From Paragonimus westermani (Eukaryota; Platyhelminthes; Trematoda; Plagiorchiida; Troglotrematidae): a stretch of DNA of 64,000 nucleotides. This document shows, one piece after another, positions 1 to 10,139 of this stretch. Position numbers and translations under genes: made by a program. Every line of letters starts with the position of its first letter. The stretch's first letter is position 1. The stretch lies in assembly GCA_008508345.1 (NCBI GenBank), contig QNGE01003272.1, positions 24,631 through 88,630 of the forward strand. Direction: 5' to 3'. Under the pieces are notes generated by a model. It was not told the origin of the DNA, ran no database searches, and saw only the letters and a list, made by a program, of their open reading frames with translations.

Positions 1-60
1 CATTATTGATTTCAATTAAATACACCTTTATAGCTCACAACTTTAGTTTTTCACTGATAG

Positions 61-351
61 TGCAGTGTGGATCTAAAAACAGAGAACGTTGATAAGGCTG
101 TATACAGCCAACAAGTTCTTTTGGTCCAGTTCAACAAGGAGGCAAATAGACAAATGCCACGATATGTTGACCCTTCGCTTGTTCTTTTTTCAATCACACG
201 CACAGCAACCGGTTGCATTCAAAAAGGATACGACAAGAATTCTGTTAGATTTATCTCGTTTTGTGGACAGAGAATTGGTCGACCGACGAGAATGAACAAA
301 ATGCTGACGTCTCACAACAGTTATATTTTTATCGCGTTGATGAACAGTTGA
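61..351 (+). CDS. possible coding exon, unknown protein
   Basis: An AG at 59-60, preceded by a T-rich stretch, is followed by 97 in-frame codons from 61 up to a TGA. The translation is mixed in composition and includes QQVLLVQFNKEANRQMPRY and NKEANRQMPRYVDPSLVLFS. No ATG lies near the 5' end, so this would be an internal or last exon. No strong GT donor precedes the stop. I do not recognise a family. Open frames of this length occur by chance in a window of this size, so the call rests on the acceptor and on composition only. Confidence 0.3.
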   Translation, partial: CSVDLKTENVDKAVYSQQVLLVQFNKEANRQMPRYVDPSLVLFSITRTATGCIQKGYDKNSVRFISFCGQRIGRPTRMNKMLTSHNSYIFIALMNS

Positions 352-978
352 CACAAACAGCAAAGATCTCTCACAGTTAAATTCCTTCTTGATCACCAGC
401 ACCACAACATACCAGCCCACCTAATCAAATTTGTTCAAGTGCACGGGTTGGGGTTCATCGTGCCCAGTAGACATGCTGCAGAGCAAGCTCGATCATCCCC
501 GAAAACACAAAAGAATTCGGCTTGACTTCATACGAATGATTTTTGAGACTCTTTTCAGCAGGGTTCAAGAAAACTGTTGGTCCTTGTTCCATCTTAATGC
601 ACACAAAAGTCTAAACTGTTGGAATAGATGTTCACTGTAACAGACTAGATAATGAGCAACCTTCGTGTTATTAGGTTGTACAACACTTGATGTAATGCGT
701 AGGTTTACATGAGCTATAATTCCAGAGCATGTGCATAGATTTCAATGAACCGTGAGTGGAGTCTGACGTATACCGAACACTTAGAATAACCGTGGCTCGT
801 GAGCGGTGCATATACATGCCACATCTAGAATTAAACACCGGCAATTCGTTTACGTTACAACCATGGTAGCCCCTGTGAAATTAACTTCAGGTGGAGCACG
901 ACACTATTACATCAAGGAAAGGTTGACTCACGATAAAATTAAGAGGTAAATCTACAAGAAGTCTGCGCAAGAACAGTA

Positions 979-1254
979 ATGCTTACTGCACTGATCAAGC
1001 CGAAGAAAACTAAGACATTTTTTTATCATAAAATGACTTGGTGTTACTTCCCTTTGTTTGTGATTACACTGCCGGTCGACAAAGTGCTTGTAAATCTGCA
1101 AAAGATAACGGTGACTGATGGACCTGTAACTTGTCGCAGTGAATTCACAAAAGGATTGAGCACTGGCCTAAGCCAGCTCATTCAGTTGTGGATAATGAGA
1201 AACAATAGTTTGGTTGTGGTATTGTGGACGATTCTCTGCCGGAAACCAAAGTGA
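979..1254 (+). CDS. weak coding candidate
   Basis: An open frame begins with ATG at 979 and runs to 1254. Its second half (VNLQKITVTDGPVTCRSEF, then GLSTGLSQLIQLW) looks protein-like. A possible acceptor (cgacaaag) lies at about 1083, inside the frame. There is no recognisable domain and no clear donor. It may be a chance ORF. Confidence 0.2.
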   Translation: MLTALIKPKKTKTFFYHKMTWCYFPLFVITLPVDKVLVNLQKITVTDGPVTCRSEFTKGLSTGLSQLIQLWIMRNNSLVVVLWTILCRKPK

Positions 1255-1667
1255 TCATGGGAATCAAGATGTTGTAATCTAATGAAGTTTGAATTCCCAA
1301 CTTTGTCCCTCTAACGTCTTCCAAAGATGGTACTAAGGGACTGTTATCCAAACTGATCACTCTTCTTTGTTTCATATGGGAGAGTGAAGAGAGGCCTGGT
1401 GGCTGATGCTTTATATGCTTTCGTTTTCTTTTTTAAAAGAATGCCAAGATGCCATATGACGGTCGCACCGGTCTTAACGTCGCATCTAACGAATTGTAAA
1501 TTTTCATTTTTCTCAGAGCGCATGGGCTCTGGATGTACAGATAGAACCAAATAATGGAGGCCCGTACAAATATTCAGTCCACTCCTGGCTAGTTCGATCA
1601 TAATTTAACGTTGGAGAATTGACACTCCTTTTTCAAGAAACACTCATAGTAAGTTTTGTCCTAAGAG

Positions 1668-2007
1668 GTTCTTTTGACTCGGTTGGAAGACACGCTTCCG
1701 TTGGCCTTGTCCATTGCGGAGGGACCCCAATTAATTATGTCGATTTGTTCCAGCCTTTTTGGGCCTGATGTGATTGCAGAACTATGTCGGGCAGTCTGTA
1801 TGTCGAATTGCGTTGGAACGTCCGATCTCCTTCCTCCTTTTCAACTTTGTGATAGAGGACAATGCCAAAGAAGTACACAGAGGTTCTGAGAACTCCGCAG
1901 TAGAGCATTTGCCCGTTACTGTCGACTCTTTGGCTTGTAGTGTTGTTGACAAGATGTCCGCGAGAACAGCCAGAACACGTATTACTGGATTACGGCGTGT
2001 TCTGTGA
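1668..2007 (+). CDS. possible exon or decayed coding segment spanning two overlapping frames
   Basis: An acceptor-like AG at 1666-1667 opens a frame running to 1889, with protein-like sequence (LALSIAEGPQLIMSICSSLF, ELCRAVCMSNCVGTSDLLPP). A second frame, shifted by +1 (1774-2007), overlaps it and continues with FVIEDNAKEVHRGSENSAVE and HLPVTVDSLACSVVDKM before a TGA. Local GC looks higher than in the flanks. Two good-looking frames in succession suggest a spliced exon pair with a tiny intron, or an old coding copy broken by a 1-base frameshift. I do not recognise the family. Confidence 0.35.
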
Positions 2008-2099
2008 CCAAAGTTAGTATGCAATGCACAGAAGCGACATATGTGTGAGAGGTGTAATAAAGTAAACAAAGTATAACATCTTCAAAAACCTTATACTTT

Positions 2100-2780
2100 T
2101 CCGGGTGAAAGGTAGATATTGTTTCTGGCAGTTAACAGTAATAAATCTACCATAATTATTAACTAGCCAAACTTCACAATGCAATCCGGACTTTTGTTGC
2201 ACTCAGCGGCGTGTACGCATCAGAATTGTGCTAGCTTATTTAATTCGCTGTATTTTGTCTGTCTTTTCTTATCTCTTCTGGTGTGAAGTTCACATCAGGT
2301 AATTCTTGTCTTTTTTGCAAGTATTTGTTCAACTCACTGCACTGGCTTGAAGAAATCTTGCTCGTTCTTACTTGTAGTCAGGTAAAGAAAGCACAAGTTG
2401 TGTGCATTGCGAGTGTTACCACCGGATTATCCAAGAAACCAACGATTAGCCATATTAACTTGTAAAGTATGCCTGTCCCTGGGTTTCTAAGATGGTCTAA
2501 CTTTCTGTGTGAAGATTTTTAGGAAATCCAAGTGAACGGACTTGTAAAAGTAAGCATGATATCAACTTTAAAATACCACAGTCTGAGAGTTCTTTTAATA
2601 AAATGCTGCTGAAAAATGTAGGGCAAACTACGTGCTACATCAAAAGATGAAATATGTTGACATCATAATCGCGAAACTTCATGTGCAATGCCAACGCCAC
2701 GCTATATCACTTTGAAGTAGCTCGGCAGTCTCTGTGAAGAAGAAGATGGGCAGAAACGTTTCCCAGACAAAATCTGTGAT
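2100..2780. other. no gene seen
   Basis: Low-GC sequence with frequent stops in all frames. I see no exon with paired splice sites and no repeat. The dispersed repeat begins directly after it. Confidence 0.5.
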
Positions 2781-2784
2781 CATA

Positions 2785-3325
2785 ATATGACGAAAAAGGA
2801 ATTCAATAGTACACAATCTTCATTGTCCAAACCGCTGGTTTCCATGCTACGTGCGCGCTTGCGTTTATGGGTCAAGATTCCAATCCACAACCTCCCCGGT
2901 TTCCGCTCACACGTTGTGTGCATTTCGGCCGGGTTTGCGCGTGTGTCCGACACATTCTGTCAGGGGATTTTCTACTTGCCATTCCTCATCTGTTGAGCCG
3001 ATCTCTTCGGGCGGTGGCTCATCTGGTCACTTGCGCTCTCGCAATCTATCCACTGTGACCTATGACCGTATCCTACGACCATGTCAAGATGATCCTCCGA
3101 GTTTTGGAATGACTGCGCCCCCTATCTGGTCATCTATTCGATTTTATCTGCCAGGTTTCGTCCGTTGGTCAGATCCTGTTGAGCGATGGCTCATCCGGTC
3201 GCCCATGATGTCCACGATCATCTCGTTTTCGACTTTTGGAGGTATCTCTCGCCACGCTGAAGTATTCTGCCGAGAGTTGAAGTACCTGCACCTCCGATTG
3301 AGTAGTCCTCCAAATTTTTATTAGT
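2785..3325 (+). repeat. dispersed ~530-bp repeat, copy 1
   Basis: This segment aligns by eye, in the same orientation and over its whole length, with 62275-62820. Shared landmarks in order are ACAATCTTCATTG / ACAACCCTCACTA, the CCCGGTTT block, TCACACGT(T/C)GTGTGCA, CTATCCACTGT, CTACGACCATGTC, and TATTCTGCCGAGA near the end. It is GC-richer than its surroundings. Open frames on both strands through it are not conserved between the copies. It is probably a fragment of an old retroelement; the family cannot be named from the sequence alone. Confidence 0.8.
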
Positions 3326-3329
3326 AACA

Positions 3330-4370
3330 AAAAACGTAGTAATGTGGAATTATTACAGTAAGATGAAGTCAAAGACAGTGTTTTCGCCTTCAGTTTTCCA
3401 AAACGCAGCCAAAGGCTTTCAGGTTTCGAGACTTGCCAGTAGAAACAGATAAGTGAAACAGGTAAACTAACCAGATCTCTTGGTCCTTTTAAAACCCCGT
3501 AATTTCCCCCAGTTTTTCCCAAATGATGATAACAGACTACCATACCACGCTTGCACATTTTCTTCCATCTTGTCTACGTTTCGCTTTATATAAATAGCTT
3601 ATATTGCTCTTTACATACGCCTGGCGATTAACACGATGGAACACTGCTTGTTGATCTGAAATGTGACTGACGGCTTCTGTGGTTGCCTTTATGAATAAGC
3701 GAGCAATGTTGGGGTTTTCCGCTGTCTTTTTGCTATACCTGGTAAACCACAATTATTTGGACCTCACCGGAAAATCAGTTGTGTGATTCACTTTAATACA
3801 AGAAATTTCCATGGTATGTGGAATATCAAACTAACCACAGTGTGACCATTATACCTTCCTTAACCATTCCACTGTATCAATTAACTGTCGATAATGAAGG
3901 TTCTTATGAACCAACCAGGGATAATCTATTTCCGAATCAAGTGACATCGTTTTTCAAAGATGTATGAAACTAAGCCTACATTCCGTGATATCCGGTCCGG
4001 CTCAGTCTGAAAATTTTTAATGAGGAAATGTTCAACTATCTAGTATTTGAAAAACGCGAACCCCAGTTTGAGCAAAATAAATGCCCGTTATTAGGGTGTT
4101 GTACTGTCTCTTTTTAAGTGTGGGCTGCAAAGTTTAGTAATGAAATAAGAGTAAAACCCTCCGCATGAGGGCATTTTCATCCACAAATGGTGACAGGTAG
4201 GCAGGTGGAAGTCAGACGGGCAGCACATTCGAGTGACTATGCAGCCGTTTCCATCAAACAGCTGAAATCCTTGCGGATAAGGTCATGTGTCGTTCCTATA
4301 AAAAACCATTTTTATTCACCTCACGTCACCTGCTGAAGACAAGTCGTGATGTTGGCACTTCGTCGGTCAT
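3330..4370. other. no gene seen
   Basis: Apart from minus-strand chance ORFs (3169-3558 and 3537-3752) without splice signals or recognisable domains, I see nothing in this stretch. Confidence 0.45.
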
Positions 4371-4379
4371 CCCACTTAC

Positions 4380-4507
4380 CATCAACCACCCGAATAAACA
4401 CCCACTCCTTTTTGGCGAGACATTTGCTACTATACGGCTGAATTAATCGTTTTGTGCGTAAGGGTAGCTGTTCATTATATTGGCATTGCCTTTCAGTTAC
4501 TCGTAAC
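4380..4507 (-). CDS. candidate internal exon, unknown protein
   Basis: On the minus strand an AG acceptor (ggaaag) at 4508-4509 opens 128 bases without a stop. They end at 4380 in a consensus GTAAGT donor (4374-4379). The exon is symmetric (1 nt + 42 codons + 1 nt). The peptide includes TERQCQYNEQLPLRTKRLI and CLAKKEWVFIRVVDG. I recognise no family. It stands alone: no phase-matched neighbour was found on this strand nearby. The strong donor is the main support. Confidence 0.35.
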
Positions 4508-4519
4508 CTTTCCGTGGTT

Positions 4520-5046
4520 GAACCAGTCACTCTTCGTAAGTGACGGCTTTAAGCGAAATCTATAGGATCCAGTATTGCAGTAGACATCTGATAAGATGCA
4601 AAGAAATTAGCTCGAACCAGGATCGCGTGATATGCCATTATTAGCTTGTAGCTTGAACCTTCTTTCGGGAAAGACTTGTTCTGGTATCATTTGGCTGCTT
4701 ATTATACTTTGGAAAGCCTTGGTCATCTAATTATCCCATGGTTATTTTTTAGTATATAGCAATCGGCAGGAAACACAACTAATAAATATCCCCAGATAAT
4801 AACGGAGACAAGTATTTTTCCGACAGAAAGACGTTTTCAATTTACATTAGTAAAATTGAATGTTTGTTGAATGAATTTCCTACAAAAACTTTATCGAAAC
4901 CAAGGCTGTATGTGAAATAAGGTTAAATTGTACGGTATGAATAGTGACGTTTGAACAACCTGCAGCGAATTAAAATTAAAACACTAATACCTTAACGTCC
5001 TTCTTGGAAGTTTTTAATGCGACTACAAAAGCTACTCCTTTTTTAG
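4520..5046. other. intergenic or intronic, AT-rich
   Basis: AT-rich with frequent stops. An upstream exon of the 5047-6334 gene would be expected in this direction, but I could not identify one. Confidence 0.4.
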
Positions 5047-5306
5047 CTCTAGTTTTCAACCTGACGATTATGAAGAGTTTCTGGTTCAAATTTACAAGAA
5101 GATCTTACAGGTGTCCATTGCGGCCTACATCTGCATGCAAACACCTACGGAACTCGATGTGGAGGAATTTGCTCGTTTTGTTCAACAACAGCACAATACC
5201 AGAGAGGAGCAAAAAGAATATCTGATGCGGTTTTTTAATTCCCAAGAGGTATTAGAGGTTCCTGCAGAGGACACGATCTGCGGCGCAAAGGAATTCACTC
5301 TCACTA
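5047..5306 (+). CDS. exon of unidentified alpha-helical protein (upstream exon seen)
   Basis: A pyrimidine-rich acceptor (ctccttttttag, or ctctag six bases later) is followed by an open frame with no stop and no in-frame ATG near its start. This is therefore an internal exon, and the true N-terminus lies upstream. The peptide is acidic and helical (PDDYEEFLVQIYKKILQ, then FVQQQHNTREEQKEYLMRFF). It ends in CACTA|GTACGT at 5306. The leftover base A joins AA of the next exon to give Lys, so the 49-bp int (5307-5355) keeps the frame exactly. Codon-rich, stop-free continuation on both sides makes this the most convincing ab initio gene in the window. I do not recognise the family. Confidence 0.6.
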
Positions 5307-5355
5307 GTACGTCATTTATTTCTTTTCTCTCACCGATCTTCCTGTCTAGCCACAG

Positions 5356-6137
5356 AAATGCAAGTTGAGGAAGCGAAAATGGAAACGTTTTTGAAAATGC
5401 TCATTTTTAAGCTGGAGTTCACTCCCGATTCTAGGCTTCTCACTGAAAGGGACACGTTAGGATATGTGCTTGAAAAGTACATAATTCTAAGCAAAAAATT
5501 ATTTCACGTTTATTACAAAACACGCAAAGAACTGAAACTTATGGATTCAAAAAACTTGAAAGCATATAATAAAGCGTACAATGAGAGCAAAAAGATTTTG
5601 GATCTTTGGTGCAACACAGCGTTTCGGAAGTCCGTACAGCCTACCAGCCTGCATCAGTTTCTCTCCATTATCAGCAAACTGGTGGATGAATTTGCTGAAT
5701 ACGAAGTTTCGTATTCACCTTACTGGCAGCACACCATCCTAGAAATTTTTCAATCTTTTGGTGCCGGCTTGTCTTCCTTGAGCTCAGGGAGCAACAAACA
5801 AACGATTGTGAATTTCATGAATTTTATGATTACTACTGTTCTAAAATTCACTGAAGCTTTATGGCGAGACGTAACAGACAAAAGGGGTTTGCAATACTTC
5901 AGTGGACTTTCGAGAGGAATGTTCTATCTATGGTTGTTGCTCACTTTCCTCAAATATTTCAATGAACCACTTGCTGATTCAAGTGTTGTGAAGGTATGGT
6001 GCAGTCAGCTTGAGACCACATCGAAAAAGCTGACGGCAACAGGAAGAATCTCAAGTGGAGTAACAGTACAGAATTCTAGCTGTGTGTTCCTCATGTTTTT
6101 ATTACGAAACCGATTGATGAAAATTGCATCTAATTAA
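5356..6137 (+). CDS. main exon of unidentified alpha-helical, Lys-rich protein
   Basis: It continues in frame from 5047-5306 after a 49-bp intron ending in ccacag. There are 260 codons up to a TAA at 6135-6137, the longest coding stretch in the window. The translation is Lys/Leu/Phe-rich and predicted helical: KMETFLKMLIFKLEF, then SKKLFHVYYKTRKELKL, then a Trp/Leu stretch (GMFYLWLLLTFLKYF) that could be a membrane or buried helix. Two ends are possible. The frame may run to 6137, with an AATAAA at 6198-6203 serving for polyadenylation. Alternatively AAG|GTATGG at 5993 may splice to the exon at 6254. No domain is recognised; it may be lineage-specific. Confidence 0.65.
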
Positions 6138-6197
6138 TGAAAAAATACAATGAATCAAATTGTTGTACAGTCATTTGATGAAATTATTGCCAAAGTT

Positions 6198-6203
6198 AAT
6201 AAA
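6198..6203 (+). promoter_or_regulatory. possible polyadenylation signal AATAAA
   Basis: AATAAA lies about 60 bases after the TAA of the unspliced reading of the gene at 5356-6137. This supports that reading as the transcript end. AATAAA is common by chance in AT-rich DNA. Confidence 0.35.
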
Positions 6204-6253
6204 AAAAATGCGCCCTATGAGCGCTAACGAGCATTTTGTCCACCCCGTTTCAG

Positions 6254-6334
6254 AAGTCGAACAAGTATGAGGTCCGGGTTAAGCAAACCGGAAACTTCTG
6301 TCGGAATATTGATGAATTGTTTATTAAACATTAA
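6254..6334 (+). CDS. alternative last exon of the 5047-6137 gene
   Basis: A good acceptor (caccccgtttcag, AG at 6252-6253) is followed by 26 sense codons and TAA (KSNKYEVRVKQTGNFCRNI, then DELFIKH). Its phase 0 matches the GTATGG donor after codon AAG (5991-5993), so splicing would replace the last 48 residues of the unspliced frame. The competing reading has an AATAAA inside this putative 260-bp intron. Transcript data would choose between them. Confidence 0.35.
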   Translation, partial: KSNKYEVRVKQTGNFCRNIDELFIKH

Positions 6335-6773
6335 GGATCATTATCTCCTTCGAAAAGAACTCCTTGCTTTCTGCGTCATGCTAGTTTTGCACAACTTAAA
6401 TTGAACAGAAAGTGGCATTAACATCTCCGACTCGAGGTCTTTTGTGTATAAGAAGTTACAGGTTGCTTAGAGTGGTCTTGAGGACAGCTTTTATCTTTGG
6501 TTGGAGAAGTTGTCGGAAGAAGTGGACTATCAAAACCACTGGCTTTGTGATTGCGAGAGCCTGCGTTTCTTTTTGTTCTCTCAATCATTCAATCCTGACG
6601 AAAACAAACGTAACCAGAATGTGCTGTGGTTCTAGTCGCCGTTGACAACGATGGTAACATGGAATATCTTTGAACAGAAATATGTAGTAAAAACGATAAA
6701 GGTTATCAAAAGAAGGCTAAGCCAAATAATTATAAATGTTTTTTCCGTATATTCCTATATCAAACTTTCTTAG

Positions 6774-6823
6774 TTTTGTCGTTATTTCTTCCGCGTGCAA
6801 TGTCCGAAATAGGATTGTCACCA
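6774..6823 (+). CDS. very small candidate exon
   Basis: A 50-bp segment lies between a pyrimidine-rich acceptor (actttcttag) and a consensus GTAAGT donor at 6824. One frame is open as an internal exon (FVVISSACNVRNRIVT). Another offers an ATG start (MSEIGLSP). It is too short to judge on composition. Confidence 0.2.
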
Positions 6824-7389
6824 GTAAGTAGATCATTGATATTTATTGCTGTTACTATTCGGCACATTTTAGTGTTTTCTTAATTTTTATCAACGCTACT
6901 ATCCCACTACTGTTCCACTATTGTGTACTTAGTCTTCAACAGCTGACTAAAATCCGGTGGACGTCATCCTCGAGCAAACCAGTTGGACACTGCGTCGATC
7001 ACCTACAACTTAGCATGGTCAAGTTGTCACATGCAAACACTGACTTATGTTTGCTTGTGCGTAGTGCTTAGATTGTCCAACAACGTCGAAGAGATGTGCA
7101 ATATGTCTTGTGAGTTCGAACTAATAATTTTAAGGTTGGTGCTAATCGGTCAGACTGAAATCACGAAATCTGTTAGGGTTCTTGAGTAGCGTTTCGACAA
7201 CTGACAATTAGACAAAAATTGAGTTGGAATTACGTGAATTCAATCACAATTTGCATGCACCTGCAGACTCAGTGAACAAGTTGACCAGAATAAGGCCCCT
7301 TCACTGGTGTGAGTGAATGCATTGGTTGAGTCTGAGATAGAGAAGAGAATTATCTTGCTGAGGTCACAAAAGACGCCAAAAAATTAAAA

Positions 7390-7815
7390 TTGAGGTGGTA
7401 CTCACGGCATCTAGATCGATGCTACCATATCACTCAGAATAATAACACACTTGGGTTGAACTTGAAGGAATCTCTGTATGTTGGATTCATGTCACAGCAA
7501 CACACCAACACACGTGAGACAACAGTTCGCAGAGTGAGTAGCCGCTTCATGAAAGTGGGATGTTTGATCATTGCTCATAAAGATGGACTTCTTCACATTC
7601 TTGATTTTCGTCCAATCACTGCAGATAAACCTCCATACCTGACGACCGGGTCCTTAATTTTAGCCAAGGCAGATCAAAAGTATGTCAAAGTGACACCGAC
7701 ACATCAAGTCCAGACAGCAGTAAGCGTGTACAATCACAGAGGAACGTGGGTTGAGTGGGCTGGACGAAACAACAAAAAGTGCTACAACAGCTTGAGAAAT
7801 TTCTACAGTCCATGA
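7390..7815 (+). CDS. 141-codon open frame, possible exon
   Basis: The longest plus-strand frame between 6.4 and 12 kb, ending at a TGA. Its middle is protein-like (KVGCLIIAHKDGLLHILDF, then YVKVTPTHQVQTAVSVYNH). It has no convincing acceptor and no recognisable domain. About one or two ORFs of this size are expected by chance in 64 kb, so it is listed with low confidence. Confidence 0.25.
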   Translation: MRWYSRHLDRCYHITQNNNTLGLNLKESLYVGFMSQQHTNTRETTVRRVSSRFMKVGCLIIAHKDGLLHILDFRPITADKPPYLTTGSLILAKADQKYVKVTPTHQVQTAVSVYNHRGTWVEWAGRNNKKCYNSLRNFYSP

Positions 7816-7899
7816 TCGTGTGTTCCGAAAACTCCTTTCCCAATCGTCATCAGATCCGTACAGGTCAGAGTATGAGAGCTTGAAATATGAGGACAACAG

Positions 7900-9880
7900 A
7901 TGAAACCTGACGGCCCGAAAGTAATTAACTCCATCCTATAAACTAATGGAGTCGTTGATAAATTTGCCGAGGTCGACTCAGTAGAACTGGCACACGTGTT
8001 AACATGTAGTATGTAAAGAATCAGGTAATTGTTAGCACTTGGTGGAACGCCTTAACAACATAACAAAACTGTGTGGTCAGTTAGCAAAAGCTTCAGGTGT
8101 TGCAACCTTTGGGGTTTTTCCTGATCTTTGCTGATCTCTGGGCATTTTGAAAATAATTCAAAAATGCTGTAGGGGATAAATGCCGTGACCGTGTCACAAT
8201 GATGACACTTAGTTCTTTTCTGTCTGCGGTCTTAAACTTTGAAGTTGGATGCTCCGTTATCCGTTTACCGAGGTGACCAGTTGTGTGTAGTGTATACTAT
8301 GCAGATATTAGAAGAAGAGGTGATAGACAACCACATTTTGGACGTGGATAGTATTTTCGTCTTTCAAGTGAACCAGATTAACAACAATTTGGTCAGAAAA
8401 GTTATCTGAGATGCGTTATAAACATACGACTGAAAAACCCAGTTAGTGACTCTCATTTACTTTGTGAAAATGCAAATACAAGCTCATTCTGTACTTTTAC
8501 AATCAAGCGATGGTGTATTCTATTTTGCTTTTATGAATAAATCTCTCTGGGTGGCCATTTTTAAACAGAATTTTAAAGATATGGATGATCTCTTAGTTGT
8601 TGATATATTCGACGAGCATTTCTTGCTTTATTTACAAAACAGCGGATATGAGTCTTCTTTTGCTTCGAAAGCACAAATCTAATGAGTCTGGCATAGGATG
8701 TCATATTCATCCCAGTTTCCTGATCAATCTAGAATAGTGAAACTTAATGAATCTAACAATTTCTAGTGAGGATATGAATCACTTACAGAGATGAACTCCA
8801 TCCTACGTGGCTAGAGCACAATGAGCCTTGTAGGGTCCATCTATTCTTGAAAATATATCGCCCATATGAGTGCGGTAGATACACAAGTTATTAGGTGTAC
8901 CAAAGCTTGATCATGAGTACGTCAACTAGCAAAGAGACAAAGGTATTCGAAACTCATTCTATTCACACTTCGATTTAATTTTTCAACAAATGTACACTAC
9001 AGGCCAAATGTGCACAGAAGAAACCGCTATTTCGGATATAAAGTCAAAGACCATGGACTCAAACAAGAATAAATAATATTCTCACATGGATTGTTGGTGG
9101 CTTCATTCACCGGTAAGTCTGTGAACAACCGTTTGCCATCAAACGAGCACACAACAAGTCCCTTACGACTTCCACAAATTCTTAAGTGGGAAGTGGAATG
9201 TGTAGCCATTAACGCAGGTATATGGGGGTTAAAGTATGGATGAGGCGTTGTACAATTGCAAAAGTGTCGATCTGATTCTCCACTAGTTGACGTCTTGATA
9301 CGTAAACTATTCCATTGATTCCGTACTACATAATCTAGTCACAGGAAGGTTGAGTAACTAAAATAGTCACTTTTTGTCCGGAAATCTTAATCTTCGTATT
9401 TCAGAAAACAAATGAACTGTTATTATACATCGGGAAAAGGTTTGTGTTAAGTCACACGCACTAAAGAGCGCCAAACCAACGTAAAAAATTCTCCAATTGA
9501 CGCCTCCTGCTTTGCGGAATATGCGTGGTAAACTTGCTTACTTAAAGTTAGGATTAAAATCTGATCTGATATCGCTAAGGTTTGCTCGTTTGGTGCATAT
9601 ACACAAGAATGGAGAAACCTATGGTCAAATGATGGAATACGTGGATGTCTGTAGTTATGAAGAAAAGAAAGCGAGCCCAGTCTACACGGATTTTTTTATA
9701 CAAAACGGGGTCAGCGTCGTGTCTGTTAATCACAGACTGAATGAAATTTGTTGTTTTGTTAGAGCTATCTTTCAAAATTTTTTACGAGGCTATCTACAGA
9801 TCTCGATTAAGTAAATACACAAATTAGTAGTGTAACGTTCAGCAAAACAGTTATCTGATAAACGCTGGATGACCTCACAA
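7900..9880. other. no convincing gene
   Basis: Contains only isolated frames (8446-8682 plus, 9497-9814 plus, 9027-9209 minus) without paired splice sites or recognisable domains. No repeat was noticed. Confidence 0.4.
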
Positions 9881-9888
9881 TTCTGTAG

Positions 9889-10133
9889 AAGGTGCATACG
9901 GGATGGGAGTATTATATGAAGCACATTCATTCCAGCCATATTAGAGCAACCTTAACACTACAATTCACATTTCATACAGCCGACACAAACGTATCTCTCA
10001 CTCCTGGGTCTTCTCGATCGATGAAGAAACGCGGTAAATTCAGCCGGGTGAAATACAAATTAGCTGCCTCTACGTTACATGTCAAAGTCCATGCACACCA
10101 GGTCGTCAGTGCAACGTCCTCTCTTGAGACAGG
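9889..10133 (+). CDS. candidate internal exon, unknown protein
   Basis: An acceptor (cctcacaattctgtag, AG at 9887-9888) opens 81 codons plus 2 nt without a stop. They end in ACAGG|GTAAGT at 10133/10134, a consensus donor. The peptide is rich in His, Thr, Ser and Lys (EYYMKHIHSSHIRATLTLQF, KKRGKFSRVKYKLAASTL, HVKVHAHQVVSATSSLETG) with alternating hydrophobic strands. Both splice sites are good, making this one of the better single-exon calls. No family is recognised and no phase-matched partner was identified. Confidence 0.5.
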
Positions 10134-10139
10134 GTAAGT

